From the NCBI RefSeq assembly GCF_027214025.1, contig NZ_JAPWHB010000001.1:248001-312000 (forward strand): a stretch of DNA of 64,000 bases, read 5' to 3'. This DNA is from Parahoeflea alexandrii. GTDB taxonomy: Bacteria; Pseudomonadota; Alphaproteobacteria; Rhizobiales; Rhizobiaceae. Under the pieces are notes generated by a model, which ran no database searches, had not been told where the DNA came from, and was given only the letters and a program-made list of their open reading frames with translations. Of this stretch, positions 39,161 to 50,374 are shown in pieces (position 1 is the first letter of the stretch; each line of letters opens with the position of its first letter). The position numbers and the translations under genes were made by a program.

Positions 39161-39538
39161 ATGCGTGGAATCGGATTTTATTTCTTTGTCATAGGCGTGC
39201 TCTGCGTCACCATCGGCATGTTCTGGGGCATCCAGATGTCGATATCGGAGGATCACGGCCTGGCGGGCGCGCACGCCCACCTCAACCTGGTCGGCTGGGT
39301 TACCATGGGGCTGTTCGGGCTCTATTACACCGTCACGCCGTCGGCGGCAGCCTCGGGTCTGGCGAAGATCCACCTGCTGATTGCGACGGCCGGCGTCATC
39401 GTCATGGTTCCGGGCATCGTCATCGCGCTGAAGCAGGGCGGCCACGGCATGGCGGCGGCAGGATCGATCCTGACGGCAGCCTCGATGCTGGTGTTTCTCT
39501 TCACCGTGTTCAGACACGGCATCGGCAAGTCCGCCTGA
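39161..39538 (+). CDS. Small four-helix membrane protein resembling a fragment of haem-copper oxidase subunit I
   Basis: A 125-residue protein with four hydrophobic helices and the motif GAHAHLNLVGWVTMGLFGLYYT. This recalls the HAH...VGW helix of cbb3-type oxidase subunit I (CcoN) and NorB. Such short proteins are annotated in alphaproteobacteria as oxidase-subunit-I-like, with no proven function. His residues at HAH could bind haem. GGGGAA lies before ATG 39161. It is followed by a hairpin terminator and converges on pyrG. Confidence 0.75.
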   Translation: MRGIGFYFFVIGVLCVTIGMFWGIQMSISEDHGLAGAHAHLNLVGWVTMGLFGLYYTVTPSAAASGLAKIHLLIATAGVIVMVPGIVIALKQGGHGMAAAGSILTAASMLVFLFTVFRHGIGKSA

Positions 39539-39545
39539 TACGAAA

Positions 39546-39573
39546 CGCGCCAGGCTCGATCGAACCTGGCGCG
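39546..39573. terminator. Hairpin terminator between the oxidase-like gene and pyrG
   Basis: A 9-bp perfect stem CGCGCCAGG (39546-39554) / CCTGGCGCG (39565-39573), loop CTCGATCGAA, 8 bases after a rightward stop. The T content after it is modest (CTTC). An AAA on the left gives TTT for the leftward pyrG transcript, so it may work both ways. Confidence 0.65.
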
Positions 39574-39642
39574 CTTCAACATACCAGAGATAGTGCACTT
39601 TCCCGAACGAATGCGGCAGCCGAAGCGACAGTCTCCAAATGG

Positions 39643-41298
<1,656 letters not shown>

Positions 41299-41382
41299 TT
41301 AGAGAACTGATTCCGCCACCCCTAAAATCGGATGGCGCATATTAGTGGTGCATAACAGGGCCAAGGCCCGAAAAACCACATG

Positions 41383-41417
41383 AAAAAACCGGCGGAGGCC
41401 TGTCGCCAACCGCCGGT
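41383..41417 (-). terminator. Rho-independent terminator of secG
   Basis: On the minus strand an 8-bp stem (ACCGGCGG, 41417-41410, with CCGCCGGT, 41395-41388) ends in TTTTTT (41388-41383). It lies 18 bases after the secG stop, so pyrG probably has its own promoter. Confidence 0.85.
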
Positions 41418-41434
41418 CAATGAATTTCCAGGCC

Positions 41435-41824
41435 TTACTGACCGGACGGAACGTCCGTGCCGGAATCCGCTGGCGCCGCCGGAATTTCGCCGGCTGCATC
41501 GGGTGCGGTTGCGGGTGTTGGCGTGCCGCCGAGCTGGTCGAGAACGCCCGAGCCGGTGCCCTGAGTCTGGCTCGGGATCCGATCGAGAATGTCGGTCGGG
41601 CTCTCGCTGTAGCGGGCGAGAATGCCGAGCGCCAGAGAGGTGACGAAGAAGGCCGCGGCAAGAATGCCGGTGGTGCGCGTCAGCGCGTTGGCCGCACCGC
41701 GCGCCGACATGAAGCCGGAACCGCCACCAATGCCAAGGCCCCCGCCTTCGGAGCGCTGGATCAGCACGATGCCGACAAGCGCCAGCACGATCATGAGATG
41801 AATGACAATCAAAACGGTTTGCAT
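41435..41824 (-). CDS. secG: Preprotein translocase subunit SecG
   Basis: A 129-residue SecG, the small stimulating subunit of SecYEG. Two membrane helices (MQTVLIVIHLMIVLALVGIVLI and GILAAAFFVTSLALGILA) flank the conserved cytoplasmic loop QRSEGGGLGIGGGSGFMSARG. The Pro/Ala/Thr-rich tail of about 55 residues is typical of alphaproteobacteria. It lies in the order tpiA-secG-pyrG leftward, standard in rhizobia. Confidence 0.95.
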   Translation of the reverse strand: MQTVLIVIHLMIVLALVGIVLIQRSEGGGLGIGGGSGFMSARGAANALTRTTGILAAAFFVTSLALGILARYSESPTDILDRIPSQTQGTGSGVLDQLGGTPTPATAPDAAGEIPAAPADSGTDVPSGQ

Positions 41825-41954
41825 CGGGTTCTTTCCTGCCCCTGAAGGGCGCAATCTCAGTCCGGTTTGGCGGCTCTTTACACGAGGGCAGCCAGCTTTC
41901 CAAGTCCCGTCTGGACGGAACCACCGCCGTCAGGCGGTCAAAATCGGTCTCCGC

Positions 41955-42725
41955 TCAGCCCAGAAGGCTGCGGCAGGCCTTACAGATGGCGAGGAAGTCG
42001 GCCGCTTTCAAGCTGGCACCGCCGATCAGGGCGCCGTCAACATGCGGCACGGCCAGCAGCTCGGCGGCATTGTCGGGCTTGACCGAACCGCCATAGAGAA
42101 GGCGCATGCGGGCCCCCTCCCCGGCAAAGCGGGCTTCCATCTCGGCGCGGATGAAGGCATGCGCCTCGGTGACGTCGGCGACGGTCGGCGTCAGGCCGGT
42201 GCCGATGGCCCAGACCGGCTCATAGGCAATCACGGTGTCGGCGGCAGTGGCGGCATCGGGGACGGAGCCTGCAAGCTGGCTGCCGAGCACATCGAGCGTC
42301 TTGCCGGACTTGCGCTCGGCTTCGGTCTCGCCGATGCAGATGACGCGGACGAGACCCGCGGCCTTCGCGGCCTCGGCCTTGGCGCGCACCGTCTCGTCGG
42401 TCTCGCCATGCAGCGTGCGGCGTTCGGAATGCCCGACAAGCACGTGGGTCGCCAGGCAATCGGCGATCATCTCGGCCGAGATGTCGCCGGTATAGGCGCC
42501 GCTCTGCTTGTCGTGGCAATCCTGCGCGCCGATCGAAAGCGGGGTCTGCTCTGCGACCGCCGTGGCGACATAGAGAAGCGTCGCGGGCGGGCAGATCAGA
42601 GCGTCGATCTGGTCGGCGAGATCCGGACCCAGCCCCTCGGAAATCGCCTTGAGCTCGGCAAGGTTTTCGCGCGTGCCGTTCATCTTCCAGTTGCCGGCCA
42701 CAAGCGGGCGAATGTCAGGTGTCAT
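41955..42725 (-). CDS. tpiA: Triosephosphate isomerase
   Basis: A 256-residue glycolytic isomerase of dihydroxyacetone phosphate and glyceraldehyde 3-phosphate. Active-site Lys is in AGNWKMNGT, His in [13 protein letters not shown], and the catalytic Glu in [17 protein letters not shown]. The phosphate loop [15 protein letters not shown] is intact. It lies upstream of secG on the same strand. Confidence 0.97.
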   Translation of the reverse strand: MTPDIRPLVAGNWKMNGTRENLAELKAISEGLGPDLADQIDALICPPATLLYVATAVAEQTPLSIGAQDCHDKQSGAYTGDISAEMIADCLATHVLVGHSERRTLHGETDETVRAKAEAAKAAGLVRVICIGETEAERKSGKTLDVLGSQLAGSVPDAATAADTVIAYEPVWAIGTGLTPTVADVTEAHAFIRAEMEARFAGEGARMRLLYGGSVKPDNAAELLAVPHVDGALIGGASLKAADFLAICKACRSLLG

Positions 42726-42827
42726 CAGAATTCTCCGGTCCGATTGTCATGGAGCGGACTTAGCAGACCGGGTCTGATTTGCAAACGGCAGGGTGGTCGG
42801 GATGACGGCCGGCAAGACGTCCGGCGG

Positions 42828-43289
42828 CTACCGGCGGGCAATCGGAAGAATCCGGTTGTACCGGCTTGTTTCCTTCGGCCGCAAGCGCCGGTTTTCGCCC
42901 GGCTCGAGACTGGCGATCAACTTGACAAGGCTTTCCGGCAGCGGGCGGCGGAACTGGACGCCGATGATGAAAGAGCCGACGCGGCGGATGCGAGCAGCGC
43001 AATGGGTTTCCGTCCAGGGAATATAGATGTGACAGGCCTCGTCGATGACGTCGAACAGGGAATCATCGGGCTTGCGGCCTTCCCGGTTGGCCCAGGGCAT
43101 CTTGTCATTGGAAAACAGGCAGCCAGTGACCGACAGATTCACGATGACCCCCGTCAGCGCGATGAAGTGCTTGTTGTCCTTGAACACCAGTTCGACGATG
43201 CCGGGGCAATGGGCGCCATACCGGACATCGGAACTACGGTAATACACTTCTTCAAACTGGTCAGCCATGTTCCTGGCGCTTGTAGCCAT
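42828..43289 (-). CDS. PilZ-domain-like protein
   Basis: A 153-residue cytoplasmic protein with a PilZ-type core: VIVNLSVTGCLFS carries the (D/N)xSxxG half of the c-di-GMP motif, and strands VELVFKDNKHFIALTG and IRRVGSFIIGVQFRR fit the barrel. The RxxxR half is not canonical (YYRSSDVRYGAH has two Arg four residues apart), so c-di-GMP binding is uncertain. Starts at ATG 43289 (after AGGGA) or ATG 43268 are both possible. It lies just downstream of a diguanylate cyclase gene on the same strand. Confidence 0.75.
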   Translation of the reverse strand: MATSARNMADQFEEVYYRSSDVRYGAHCPGIVELVFKDNKHFIALTGVIVNLSVTGCLFSNDKMPWANREGRKPDDSLFDVIDEACHIYIPWTETHCAARIRRVGSFIIGVQFRRPLPESLVKLIASLEPGENRRLRPKETSRYNRILPIARR

Positions 43290-43452
43290 GCCGCTCTATC
43301 CCTGCTCTCACCAAGGCGTTTTTTCCCACATTAATCGGCTTTTCCTAAAGGAAAGGTAACTTCGCCGGACGGGCATCGCTTCAATGCGGGAGCTGATATC
43401 CGGGCCACGACGGAAGCCCCGACGACCCCTCGCCGCAGCCTCCGGCTGCCGA

Positions 43453-44583
43453 TCAGCGATTGAAACGCAGCATCTTCTTCATCTTGATTGTCCGGTCAAA
43501 GGCCCGGATCCGGTTGCGGCCACTGTTCTTCGCCGCGTAGAGAGCCATGTCCGCGTTGCCGTAGAGGTCCTCCGGCCCCGCGGCATCGGAGGCCATGCAC
43601 AGCCCGAAGGTGATGGTGATGCGGCCGCAATCGAGACCGCCGGAGTGGTCCTTGAGCGAGGTCTTCTCGACGACCAGCCTGATCCGGTCGGCGATCCCGG
43701 CGGCGATATCGACGGTGGTGCCACCGAGGACGATCGCAAACTCCTCGCCGCCGGTGCGGGCCACGAAGGCCTCGTCACTGAGCACGCTTTTCATCACGCC
43801 GGCAACCACGCTCAGGACACGGTCGCCGACCTGATGGCCATAGGTGTCGTTGAACTTCTTGAAATGATCGATGTCGGCGACCAGCAGCGCGTGATGCGGA
43901 ATGGCGGACGGGTCCTTGTAGATGCCGGACAGCCGCTCATCGAAGGCGCGCCGGTTGAACAGACCGGTAATGGCGTCGATGGTGGCCAGACGCTTGTATT
44001 CTTCGAGTTCGGACCTGACCTGGGCCATTTCGCTGGCGCGCTCGACCATCTGCCGGACAAAAGCCTCGGCTTTCTCCAGAGTGTCGCCGGTCGCTGAGGA
44101 CAGCACGTCGACAAGCGAATCCACGCCAGCCGCGCCGGACGCGGTTCTTGCGGAAATCCGTGAAGAGGTGTTGTCGAGCAGATCCGAATATTGCCGACGC
44201 GCGGCCTGGTCCTGCCGGTACAACCGGATCAGGCCCTTGATTTCCCCTGAGACGCGCTCACGGGTCTCTTCGACGACCGTAATGCCATGGTGATGGGGCA
44301 GAAACTTCTTTCCGATTTCATCAAGCTGCGACTGGGTCGGGCGATGGTCGAGCGCCCCGAATTCCCGTATGAAGTCGGCGTCGGTGGTGTTGAGGAACTC
44401 GTACACAAGCGCATAGTTGCGTGGCAACGAGGAGATGCCATGCTCCCTCATCTTGGTGATCACCGTCGATGCGGGATCGATGCCTTCGACATTCTGCGAT
44501 TGAATCACGATGCGTTTTGCCAGTTGAACCAAATATTTCGGATCCACATCTAGCAGTCCATGTGTTGAGATTTCTCTAAGCAT
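43453..44583 (-). CDS. GGDEF-domain diguanylate cyclase
   Basis: A 376-residue soluble protein that should make cyclic di-GMP. The active-site loop is GGEEF (278-282), and metal/substrate residues are in LVADIDHFKKFNDTYGHQVGD. The product-inhibition I-site (RxxD nine residues before GGEEF) reads SDEA, so feedback inhibition should be absent. The N-terminal ~190 residues (YALVYEFLNTTDADF...) form a helical region common in rhizobial cyclases, with a predicted coiled coil just before GGDEF. It is divergent from ppiD and upstream of the PilZ-like gene. Confidence 0.92.
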   Translation of the reverse strand: MLREISTHGLLDVDPKYLVQLAKRIVIQSQNVEGIDPASTVITKMREHGISSLPRNYALVYEFLNTTDADFIREFGALDHRPTQSQLDEIGKKFLPHHHGITVVEETRERVSGEIKGLIRLYRQDQAARRQYSDLLDNTSSRISARTASGAAGVDSLVDVLSSATGDTLEKAEAFVRQMVERASEMAQVRSELEEYKRLATIDAITGLFNRRAFDERLSGIYKDPSAIPHHALLVADIDHFKKFNDTYGHQVGDRVLSVVAGVMKSVLSDEAFVARTGGEEFAIVLGGTTVDIAAGIADRIRLVVEKTSLKDHSGGLDCGRITITFGLCMASDAAGPEDLYGNADMALYAAKNSGRNRIRAFDRTIKMKKMLRFNR

Positions 44584-44852
44584 ATACCTTCCGATGCGCC
44601 GGCACTGCGAACAGGTTGCCGCAACTCGCGTCTACATGGCGGCTGAAGGGATGTCCGGCGTTCGACCGGTCAGCATCAGGCACATGGCAGGTGAGCAGCC
44701 GACAGGCCTTCACCGGCACGCCTGCGGCTCGCAAATCGTCCGGCGCGCACTTCATTTCGCCTCTGGTTTGGTCTAAAGGGTCGGTTGGAAGGTCTCGGGT
44801 GCGATCACCAGGCATGTCCGGGACCGATATTGTTGATGCCGCAGGAGCTTTG

Positions 44853-46742
44853 ATGCTTGATACTTTGCGTAAGGGCGCCCAGAGCTGGGTCGCCAAATTC
44901 CTCCTCATCATGCTGGTTGCGTCGTTCGGCGTGTGGGGCATTTCAGGCTCAATCCTGACCGCCGGGAGCAATGCGGTGATCACGGTCGGCGACACGGTGG
45001 TGAGCCCGAACGAGTTCCGCCTCGCCTATGACCGGCAGATGGCGGTGGTGGGACGGCAGATCGGACAGCGGCTGACCACCGAGCAGGCCCGCGCCTTCGG
45101 CATCGAAAACCAGGTCTATTCGCAGCTGATCGCGGGCGCTCTGCTCGACGAGCAGGCGCGCACGATGAATCTCGGCCTGTCGGACGACCGGCTTGCGGCG
45201 CTGATTGCCGAAGACCCGGCGTTTCACGATTTCAACGGCCGTTTCGACCGCAACAATTTCCGCCGGGTGCTGAGCTCGGCGGGCATGAGCGAGGAAGACT
45301 ATCTCAGGAGCCGCGGCCAGGTTGCGGTCAGAACCCAGATCGTCGAGGCGGTTTCGGACGGTTTTGCCGCACCCGAGGCACTGATCAAGGCGCTGGCCCA
45401 ATATGACGCGGAAACGCGCGACGTGGATTACCTGCTGCTGACCCCATCCAGCATCGATGCAGTGGAAGCCCCCGGGGATGCCGAGCTTTCGGCCTGGTTC
45501 GAGGAGAACAAGGCCCGTTACGCCGCACCCGAATACCGCAAGATCACCTATGTGAAGCTGCAGAACCAGGACATCGCCGATCCGGCGGCGATTGCCGCGG
45601 AAACGGCGCGCGCCGACTACGAGGCCCGCAAGGACCGCTACACGACGCCCGAGACGCGGGTGATCGACCAACTGGTGTTCGCCGACCGCGCAGCCGCCGA
45701 CGCAGCCGCTGCCGAGCTTGCCGGCGGCAAGAGCTTTGACGATCTGATTGTAGAACAGGGCCGCACGGCGAACGATGTGCGGATCGGCAGCTTTGCCAAA
45801 GGCAGCGTGCCCGACCAGTCGCTGGCCGATGCCGCGTTTTCAGTCACGCAAGCCGGCGGCACCACGCCGGTGGTCGACGGCCAGTTCGGCCCTGTGATCC
45901 TGCGGGTCGCGGAAATCAAGCCCGAATCGTCCCAGAGCTTCGAGGAAGTCGAAGCGGAGATCCGCGAACAGCTGGCGCTGGCGGAAGCCGCCCAGGTGCT
46001 GCTTGACGTGCACGACGCCTATGAGGACGCGCGCGCCAGCGGCATGACGCTCGAGGAAGCGGCGGCGCAGCAGAAGCTGACGCCGGTGACGATCGATGCC
46101 ATCGATCGCAGCGGCCGGACGCCCGAAGAAACGGTCGTCCGCGACATTCCGGAATCGCAGGCGCTGCTGCGCGATGCCTTCGAGGCCGAGATCGGCGTCG
46201 AGACGCCGCCGATCAATATCGGCGCGGAAGGCTTTGTCTGGTTCGAGGTCAATGACGTGATCCCTGCCCGCGACCGCACGCTCGACGAGGTGCGGGAGAA
46301 GGTTGTGGCTGACTGGACGGCAATGAAGACCGCCGAAGCGCTCGGCGCCAAGGCAACGGAGCTGAAGGAACGCCTGGCCAAGGGCGCAGAGCTTTCGGCG
46401 ATTGCCGAGGAGCTGTCGGTGGCGATTGAAACCAAGTACGCGCTCGGCCGCAATGGCGCCGATGCGGTGTTCGGCGAGGCTGCCGTGGCTTCCGCCTTCT
46501 CTGGTCCGAAGGGCCTGGTCGAGGTGGCCAGCGACGCGTCGGGCGATAACCGGATCCTGATGAAGGTGAACTCGGTCAACGACGCCTCGTCCGTGACGGC
46601 GGACTCGGTGTCGATCGAGCAGCGCCGGCAGGTGTCGCAGCAGATCGCCGACGACATCCTCGACCAGATGGTGGCGCGGCTGCAATCCGATTACGGCGTG
46701 TCGGTCAACCGTCAGCTGGCAGAACGCGCACTGGCGTTCTGA
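44853..46742 (+). CDS. ppiD: Peptidyl-prolyl cis-trans isomerase/chaperone PpiD-like (SurA N-domain)
   Basis: A 629-residue, inner-membrane-anchored periplasmic foldase. MLDTLRKGAQSWVAKFLLIMLVASFGVWGI gives one N-terminal helix. A SurA-like chaperone region follows, with a parvulin domain about residues 270-365 (TPETRVIDQLVFAD...IGSFAKGSVPDQSLADAAFSV). It helps proteins leaving the Sec channel to fold. ATG 44853 is preceded by GCAGGAG and begins the TM helix, so the longer upstream frame is rejected. trpD follows after 27 bases, the usual rhizobial order. Confidence 0.92.
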   Translation: MLDTLRKGAQSWVAKFLLIMLVASFGVWGISGSILTAGSNAVITVGDTVVSPNEFRLAYDRQMAVVGRQIGQRLTTEQARAFGIENQVYSQLIAGALLDEQARTMNLGLSDDRLAALIAEDPAFHDFNGRFDRNNFRRVLSSAGMSEEDYLRSRGQVAVRTQIVEAVSDGFAAPEALIKALAQYDAETRDVDYLLLTPSSIDAVEAPGDAELSAWFEENKARYAAPEYRKITYVKLQNQDIADPAAIAAETARADYEARKDRYTTPETRVIDQLVFADRAAADAAAAELAGGKSFDDLIVEQGRTANDVRIGSFAKGSVPDQSLADAAFSVTQAGGTTPVVDGQFGPVILRVAEIKPESSQSFEEVEAEIREQLALAEAAQVLLDVHDAYEDARASGMTLEEAAAQQKLTPVTIDAIDRSGRTPEETVVRDIPESQALLRDAFEAEIGVETPPINIGAEGFVWFEVNDVIPARDRTLDEVREKVVADWTAMKTAEALGAKATELKERLAKGAELSAIAEELSVAIETKYALGRNGADAVFGEAAVASAFSGPKGLVEVASDASGDNRILMKVNSVNDASSVTADSVSIEQRRQVSQQIADDILDQMVARLQSDYGVSVNRQLAERALAF

Positions 46743-46769
46743 GGATCAAGACAACGGGGGCCGACCAAC

Positions 46770-47804
46770 ATGGCTGATCTGAAATCCTTCATCGCCAAGG
46801 TGGCGGACGGTCAACCACTCGACCGGATCGAAGCCCGTTCGGCATTTGGCGTGATGATGTCGGGCGACGCCACGCCGTCGCAGATCGGCGGTTTCCTGAT
46901 GGCGCTCAGGGTCCGCGGCGAAAGCGTCGACGAGATCTACGGCGCGGTCAGCGTGATGCGCGAGAAGATGCTGCCGGTCAAGGCGCCCACCGACGCGGTC
47001 GACATCGTCGGCACCGGCGGCGATGCCTCGGGTACCTACAATGTCTCCACCGCCGCGGCGTTCATCACCGCGGGCGCCGGGGTCAAGGTGGCCAAGCACG
47101 GCAACCGGGCGCTGTCATCGAAATCGGGCACGGCGGATGCGCTGTCGGCGCTGGGGATCTCGCTTGAGCTCGACCCGAAAGGCATCTCGGCCTGTATCGA
47201 ACAGGCCGGCGTCGGCTTCATGTTCGCGCCGGCGCATCATTCGGCGATGCGCCATGTCGGACCAAGCCGGGTGGAACTCGGCACAAGGACGATCTTCAAC
47301 CTGCTCGGCCCGCTTTCCAATCCGGCCGGCGTCAAGAAGCAGTTGCTCGGAGTGTTCTCGGCGCACTGGCTCGATCCGCTGGCGCAGGTGCTGCGCGATC
47401 TCGGCTCGGAGACCGTCTGGGTGGTGCACGGTGAAGGCCTTGACGAGATGACCACAACCGGCGTGACCCAAGTTCATGCGCTGGAAAACGGCCGGATCCG
47501 CGCGTTCGAGGTCACCCCGGAAGAGGTTGGCCTGACCCGGGTTCCGCTCAGCGAGCTCAAGGGCGGTGACGGCGTGCAGAACGCGGCTGCACTGAAGCGG
47601 GTGCTGGAAGGCGAGAAGAACGCCTATCGCGACATCGCGGTGCTGAACGCCGCCGGTGCGCTGGTGATCGCCGGGAAGGCCGAAGGCCTGCGCGACGGCA
47701 TCGCCATCGCCGCACAATCGATTGACAGCGGCGCCGCGCTCGACGCGCTCGGCAGGCTGGTGAGCGTGTCGCAGGCGCATGCGCCGGCGCCAAAGGCAGG
47801 GTGA
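46770..47804 (+). CDS. trpD: Anthranilate phosphoribosyltransferase TrpD
   Basis: A 344-residue enzyme of tryptophan synthesis that joins anthranilate and PRPP. PRPP-binding motif [42 protein letters not shown], and anthranilate-site residues in [26 protein letters not shown] are intact. It is in a rightward operon ppiD-trpD-trpC-moaC-moeA, with 4 bases to trpC. Confidence 0.97.
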   Translation: MADLKSFIAKVADGQPLDRIEARSAFGVMMSGDATPSQIGGFLMALRVRGESVDEIYGAVSVMREKMLPVKAPTDAVDIVGTGGDASGTYNVSTAAAFITAGAGVKVAKHGNRALSSKSGTADALSALGISLELDPKGISACIEQAGVGFMFAPAHHSAMRHVGPSRVELGTRTIFNLLGPLSNPAGVKKQLLGVFSAHWLDPLAQVLRDLGSETVWVVHGEGLDEMTTTGVTQVHALENGRIRAFEVTPEEVGLTRVPLSELKGGDGVQNAAALKRVLEGEKNAYRDIAVLNAAGALVIAGKAEGLRDGIAIAAQSIDSGAALDALGRLVSVSQAHAPAPKAG

Positions 47805-47808
47805 GACG

Positions 47809-48624
47809 ATGAGTGATATTCTCAACCGGATCGAGGCCTACAAGCGTGACGAGATCGCAGCCGCCAAGGCCGCCATCCCTTTCGACGAGATCAAGGCGCG
47901 TGCCCGCGACGCGGGTGCCCCACGCGATTTCATCGGGGCGATCGAGGCCAAGCACCGCGCCGGCGGCTACGGGCTGATCGCCGAGATCAAGAAGGCCAGC
48001 CCGTCGAAGGGGCTGATCCGCGCGGATTTCGACCCGCCGTCGCTGGCGAAGGCCTACGAGGCCGGAGGGGCGGCCTGTCTCTCCGTGCTGACCGATGCGC
48101 CGTCGTTTCAAGGCGCGCCGGAGTTTCTCACGGCAGCCCGGGGCGCCTGCGCCCTGCCCGCGCTGCGCAAGGACTTCATGTTCGATGTCTACCAAGTGCA
48201 CGAGGCGCGCGCCTGGGGCGCCGACGCGATCCTGATCATCATGGCTTCGCTCGACGACGATGACGCCAGGCGGCTCGAGGACGCGGCGCATGCGCTCGGC
48301 ATGGCGGCGCTGATCGAAGTGCATGACGAGGCGGAGACGGAACGGGCCCTGAAGCTCGACAGCCGGCTGATCGGCGTCAACAACCGCAACCTGCGCACCT
48401 TCGAGGTGTCGCTGACCAATTCCGAGCGGCTGGCGCCGCTGGTGCCGGAGGACCGGATCCTGGTCGGCGAGAGCGGCATCGGCTCGCATGCGGATTGCCA
48501 GCGGCTTCAAAAGTGCGGCATTTCCACCTTCCTGGTCGGCGAAAGCCTGATGCGCCAGGCCGACGTGACGGCGGCAACCCGCGCGCTGCTCACCGGCGCG
48601 CCCGCAAACGCGGCGGCCGAATGA
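47809..48624 (+). CDS. trpC: Indole-3-glycerol phosphate synthase TrpC
   Basis: A 271-residue TIM-barrel enzyme closing the indole ring. Motifs: [44 protein letters not shown] and [16 protein letters not shown] 47809 comes 4 bases after the trpD stop. The trpC stop is directly followed by the moaC ATG (TGAATG). It is a single-function TrpC, not a TrpCF fusion. Confidence 0.97.
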   Translation: MSDILNRIEAYKRDEIAAAKAAIPFDEIKARARDAGAPRDFIGAIEAKHRAGGYGLIAEIKKASPSKGLIRADFDPPSLAKAYEAGGAACLSVLTDAPSFQGAPEFLTAARGACALPALRKDFMFDVYQVHEARAWGADAILIIMASLDDDDARRLEDAAHALGMAALIEVHDEAETERALKLDSRLIGVNNRNLRTFEVSLTNSERLAPLVPEDRILVGESGIGSHADCQRLQKCGISTFLVGESLMRQADVTAATRALLTGAPANAAAE

Positions 48625-49119
48625 ATGGCTGACGAGACCTCCCCGCGCCTGACCCATCTCGCCGAGGACGGCTCGGCCGCCATGGTCGATGTCGGCGACA
48701 AAGCCGACACAGTGCGGATCGCCGAGGCTGTCGGTCAGGTAAGGATGAAACCCGAGACGCTTGAGCTGATTCTCGCCGGCAACATGAAGAAGGGCGACGT
48801 GATCGGCGCGGCGCGGATCGCCGGGATCATGGCCGCCAAGCAGACCGCCAATCTCATTCCGCTGTGCCATCCGCTGGCGCTGACCAAGGTCAGCGTCGAT
48901 ATCGAACCCGACGAGACGCTGCCCGGGCTCCGGGTGCGTGCGCTTGCCAAGCTCACCGGCAAGACCGGGGTCGAGATGGAGGCGCTGACCGCCGTCTCGG
49001 TGACCTGCCTGACCATCTACGACATGGCCAAGGCGGTGGACCGCGGCATGGAGATCGGCGGCATCAGGGTGCTGGCGAAGTCGGGCGGCAAGTCCGGCGA
49101 CTGGAAACTCGACACCTGA
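48625..49119 (+). CDS. moaC: Cyclic pyranopterin monophosphate synthase MoaC
   Basis: A 164-residue molybdenum-cofactor enzyme acting after MoaA. The active-site signature [20 protein letters not shown] and the later catalytic region [18 protein letters not shown] are present. The gene starts immediately after trpC, and moeA follows after 13 bases. Confidence 0.97.
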   Translation: MADETSPRLTHLAEDGSAAMVDVGDKADTVRIAEAVGQVRMKPETLELILAGNMKKGDVIGAARIAGIMAAKQTANLIPLCHPLALTKVSVDIEPDETLPGLRVRALAKLTGKTGVEMEALTAVSVTCLTIYDMAKAVDRGMEIGGIRVLAKSGGKSGDWKLDT

Positions 49120-49132
49120 AGGGAAAGACCCC

Positions 49133-50344
49133 ATGGCACTGATGCCGGTTGACGAGGCCTTGGCACGGATTCTGGACGGAGCGGCAGCTTCCGCAGAAAC
49201 CGAGATGCTGGGACTGGCCGAGAGCGGCGGACGGGTGCTCGCCCGCGACCTGCTGGCCTTGCGCACACAGCCCCCCTTCGCGGCTTCGGCCATGGACGGC
49301 TACGCGGTCAGGGCGGCGGAAGCGGTGACCGGCGCGCGTCTCACACTGCAAGGCGAATCCGCTGCTGGCCATGGGTTTGACGGCGCCCTCGCCGCCCATT
49401 CGACCATCCGCATCTTCACCGGCGCGCCGGTGCCCGAGGGCGCGGACACGGTGCTGATCCAGGAAAACACCGAGCGGCTCGAGGACGGGCTGGTGCTGGT
49501 CACGCAAGCCCCCGAAGCCGGCCGCAACATCAGGCCCGCCGGCGTCGATTTCAGCGAAGGCAGGACCGGGCTCGCAAGAGGCCGTGTGCTCGATGCCGGT
49601 GCCATCACGCTCGCCGCGGCGATGAACCATGCCGAACTGCCGGTGATCCGCAAGCCGCGGGTCGCGATCCTCGCCACCGGCGACGAGTTGCGCCTGCCGG
49701 GCCAGACACTCGGCCCGGGCCAGATCATCGCCTCGAACACATTCGGCATTGCCGCCCTGGCGCGCAGTGCAGGCGCCGACGTCATCGACCTCGGGATCGC
49801 CGCCGACCGGATCGAAGCGCTCGACGAGGCGCTGGATACGGCGCTGGCGCACGAGGTCGACGTGCTGGTGACGATTGGCGGCGCCTCGGTCGGCGACCAT
49901 GACCTGGTGCAGAAGGCGCTGACCGGCCGCGGAATGGCGCTCGATTTCTGGAAGATCGCGATGCGGCCGGGCAAGCCGCTGATGTCGGGCAATCTGGGCA
50001 GATTGCGGGTGCTGGGGCTGCCCGGGAACCCGGCCTCGAGCCTGGTCTGCGCGTATCTGTTCCTGGAGCCGCTGATTGCGCGGCTCGCCGGGAGGCCCGA
50101 CCCGGACCGCAAGAGAACCGCTCTGCTCGGCAGGGACCTGCCCGAGAACGACATGCGTCAGGACTATCTGCGCAGCGATCTTGAGACCGATGACGAAGGC
50201 CGGCTGGTCGCGATCCCGTCGGCGCAGCAGGATTCCTCGCTGATGACGGTTTTCGCCGATGCCCGCTGCCTGATCATCCGGCCGCCCTTCGCGCCGCCGG
50301 CCAAGGCCGGAGCGACCTGCGAGGTGCTGGTGCTGCGCGACTGA
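49133..50344 (+). CDS. moeA: Molybdopterin molybdenumtransferase MoeA
   Basis: A 403-residue enzyme that inserts molybdate into adenylated molybdopterin. MDGYAVRA near the N-terminus, IFTGAPVPEGADTVLIQEN, the MoaB/MogA-like domain with ATGDELRLPGQTLGPGQI and TIGGASVGDHDLV, and the C-terminal domain IV ending VLVLRD are all present. It is the last core gene of the ppiD-moeA block. Thirty bases later a leftward catabolic gene ends, where rhizobia usually continue with lexA. Confidence 0.96.
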   Translation: MALMPVDEALARILDGAAASAETEMLGLAESGGRVLARDLLALRTQPPFAASAMDGYAVRAAEAVTGARLTLQGESAAGHGFDGALAAHSTIRIFTGAPVPEGADTVLIQENTERLEDGLVLVTQAPEAGRNIRPAGVDFSEGRTGLARGRVLDAGAITLAAAMNHAELPVIRKPRVAILATGDELRLPGQTLGPGQIIASNTFGIAALARSAGADVIDLGIAADRIEALDEALDTALAHEVDVLVTIGGASVGDHDLVQKALTGRGMALDFWKIAMRPGKPLMSGNLGRLRVLGLPGNPASSLVCAYLFLEPLIARLAGRPDPDRKRTALLGRDLPENDMRQDYLRSDLETDDEGRLVAIPSAQQDSSLMTVFADARCLIIRPPFAPPAKAGATCEVLVLRD

Positions 50345-50374
50345 CCATCCGGCTCAGGCCCGGGCAAACCAGGG

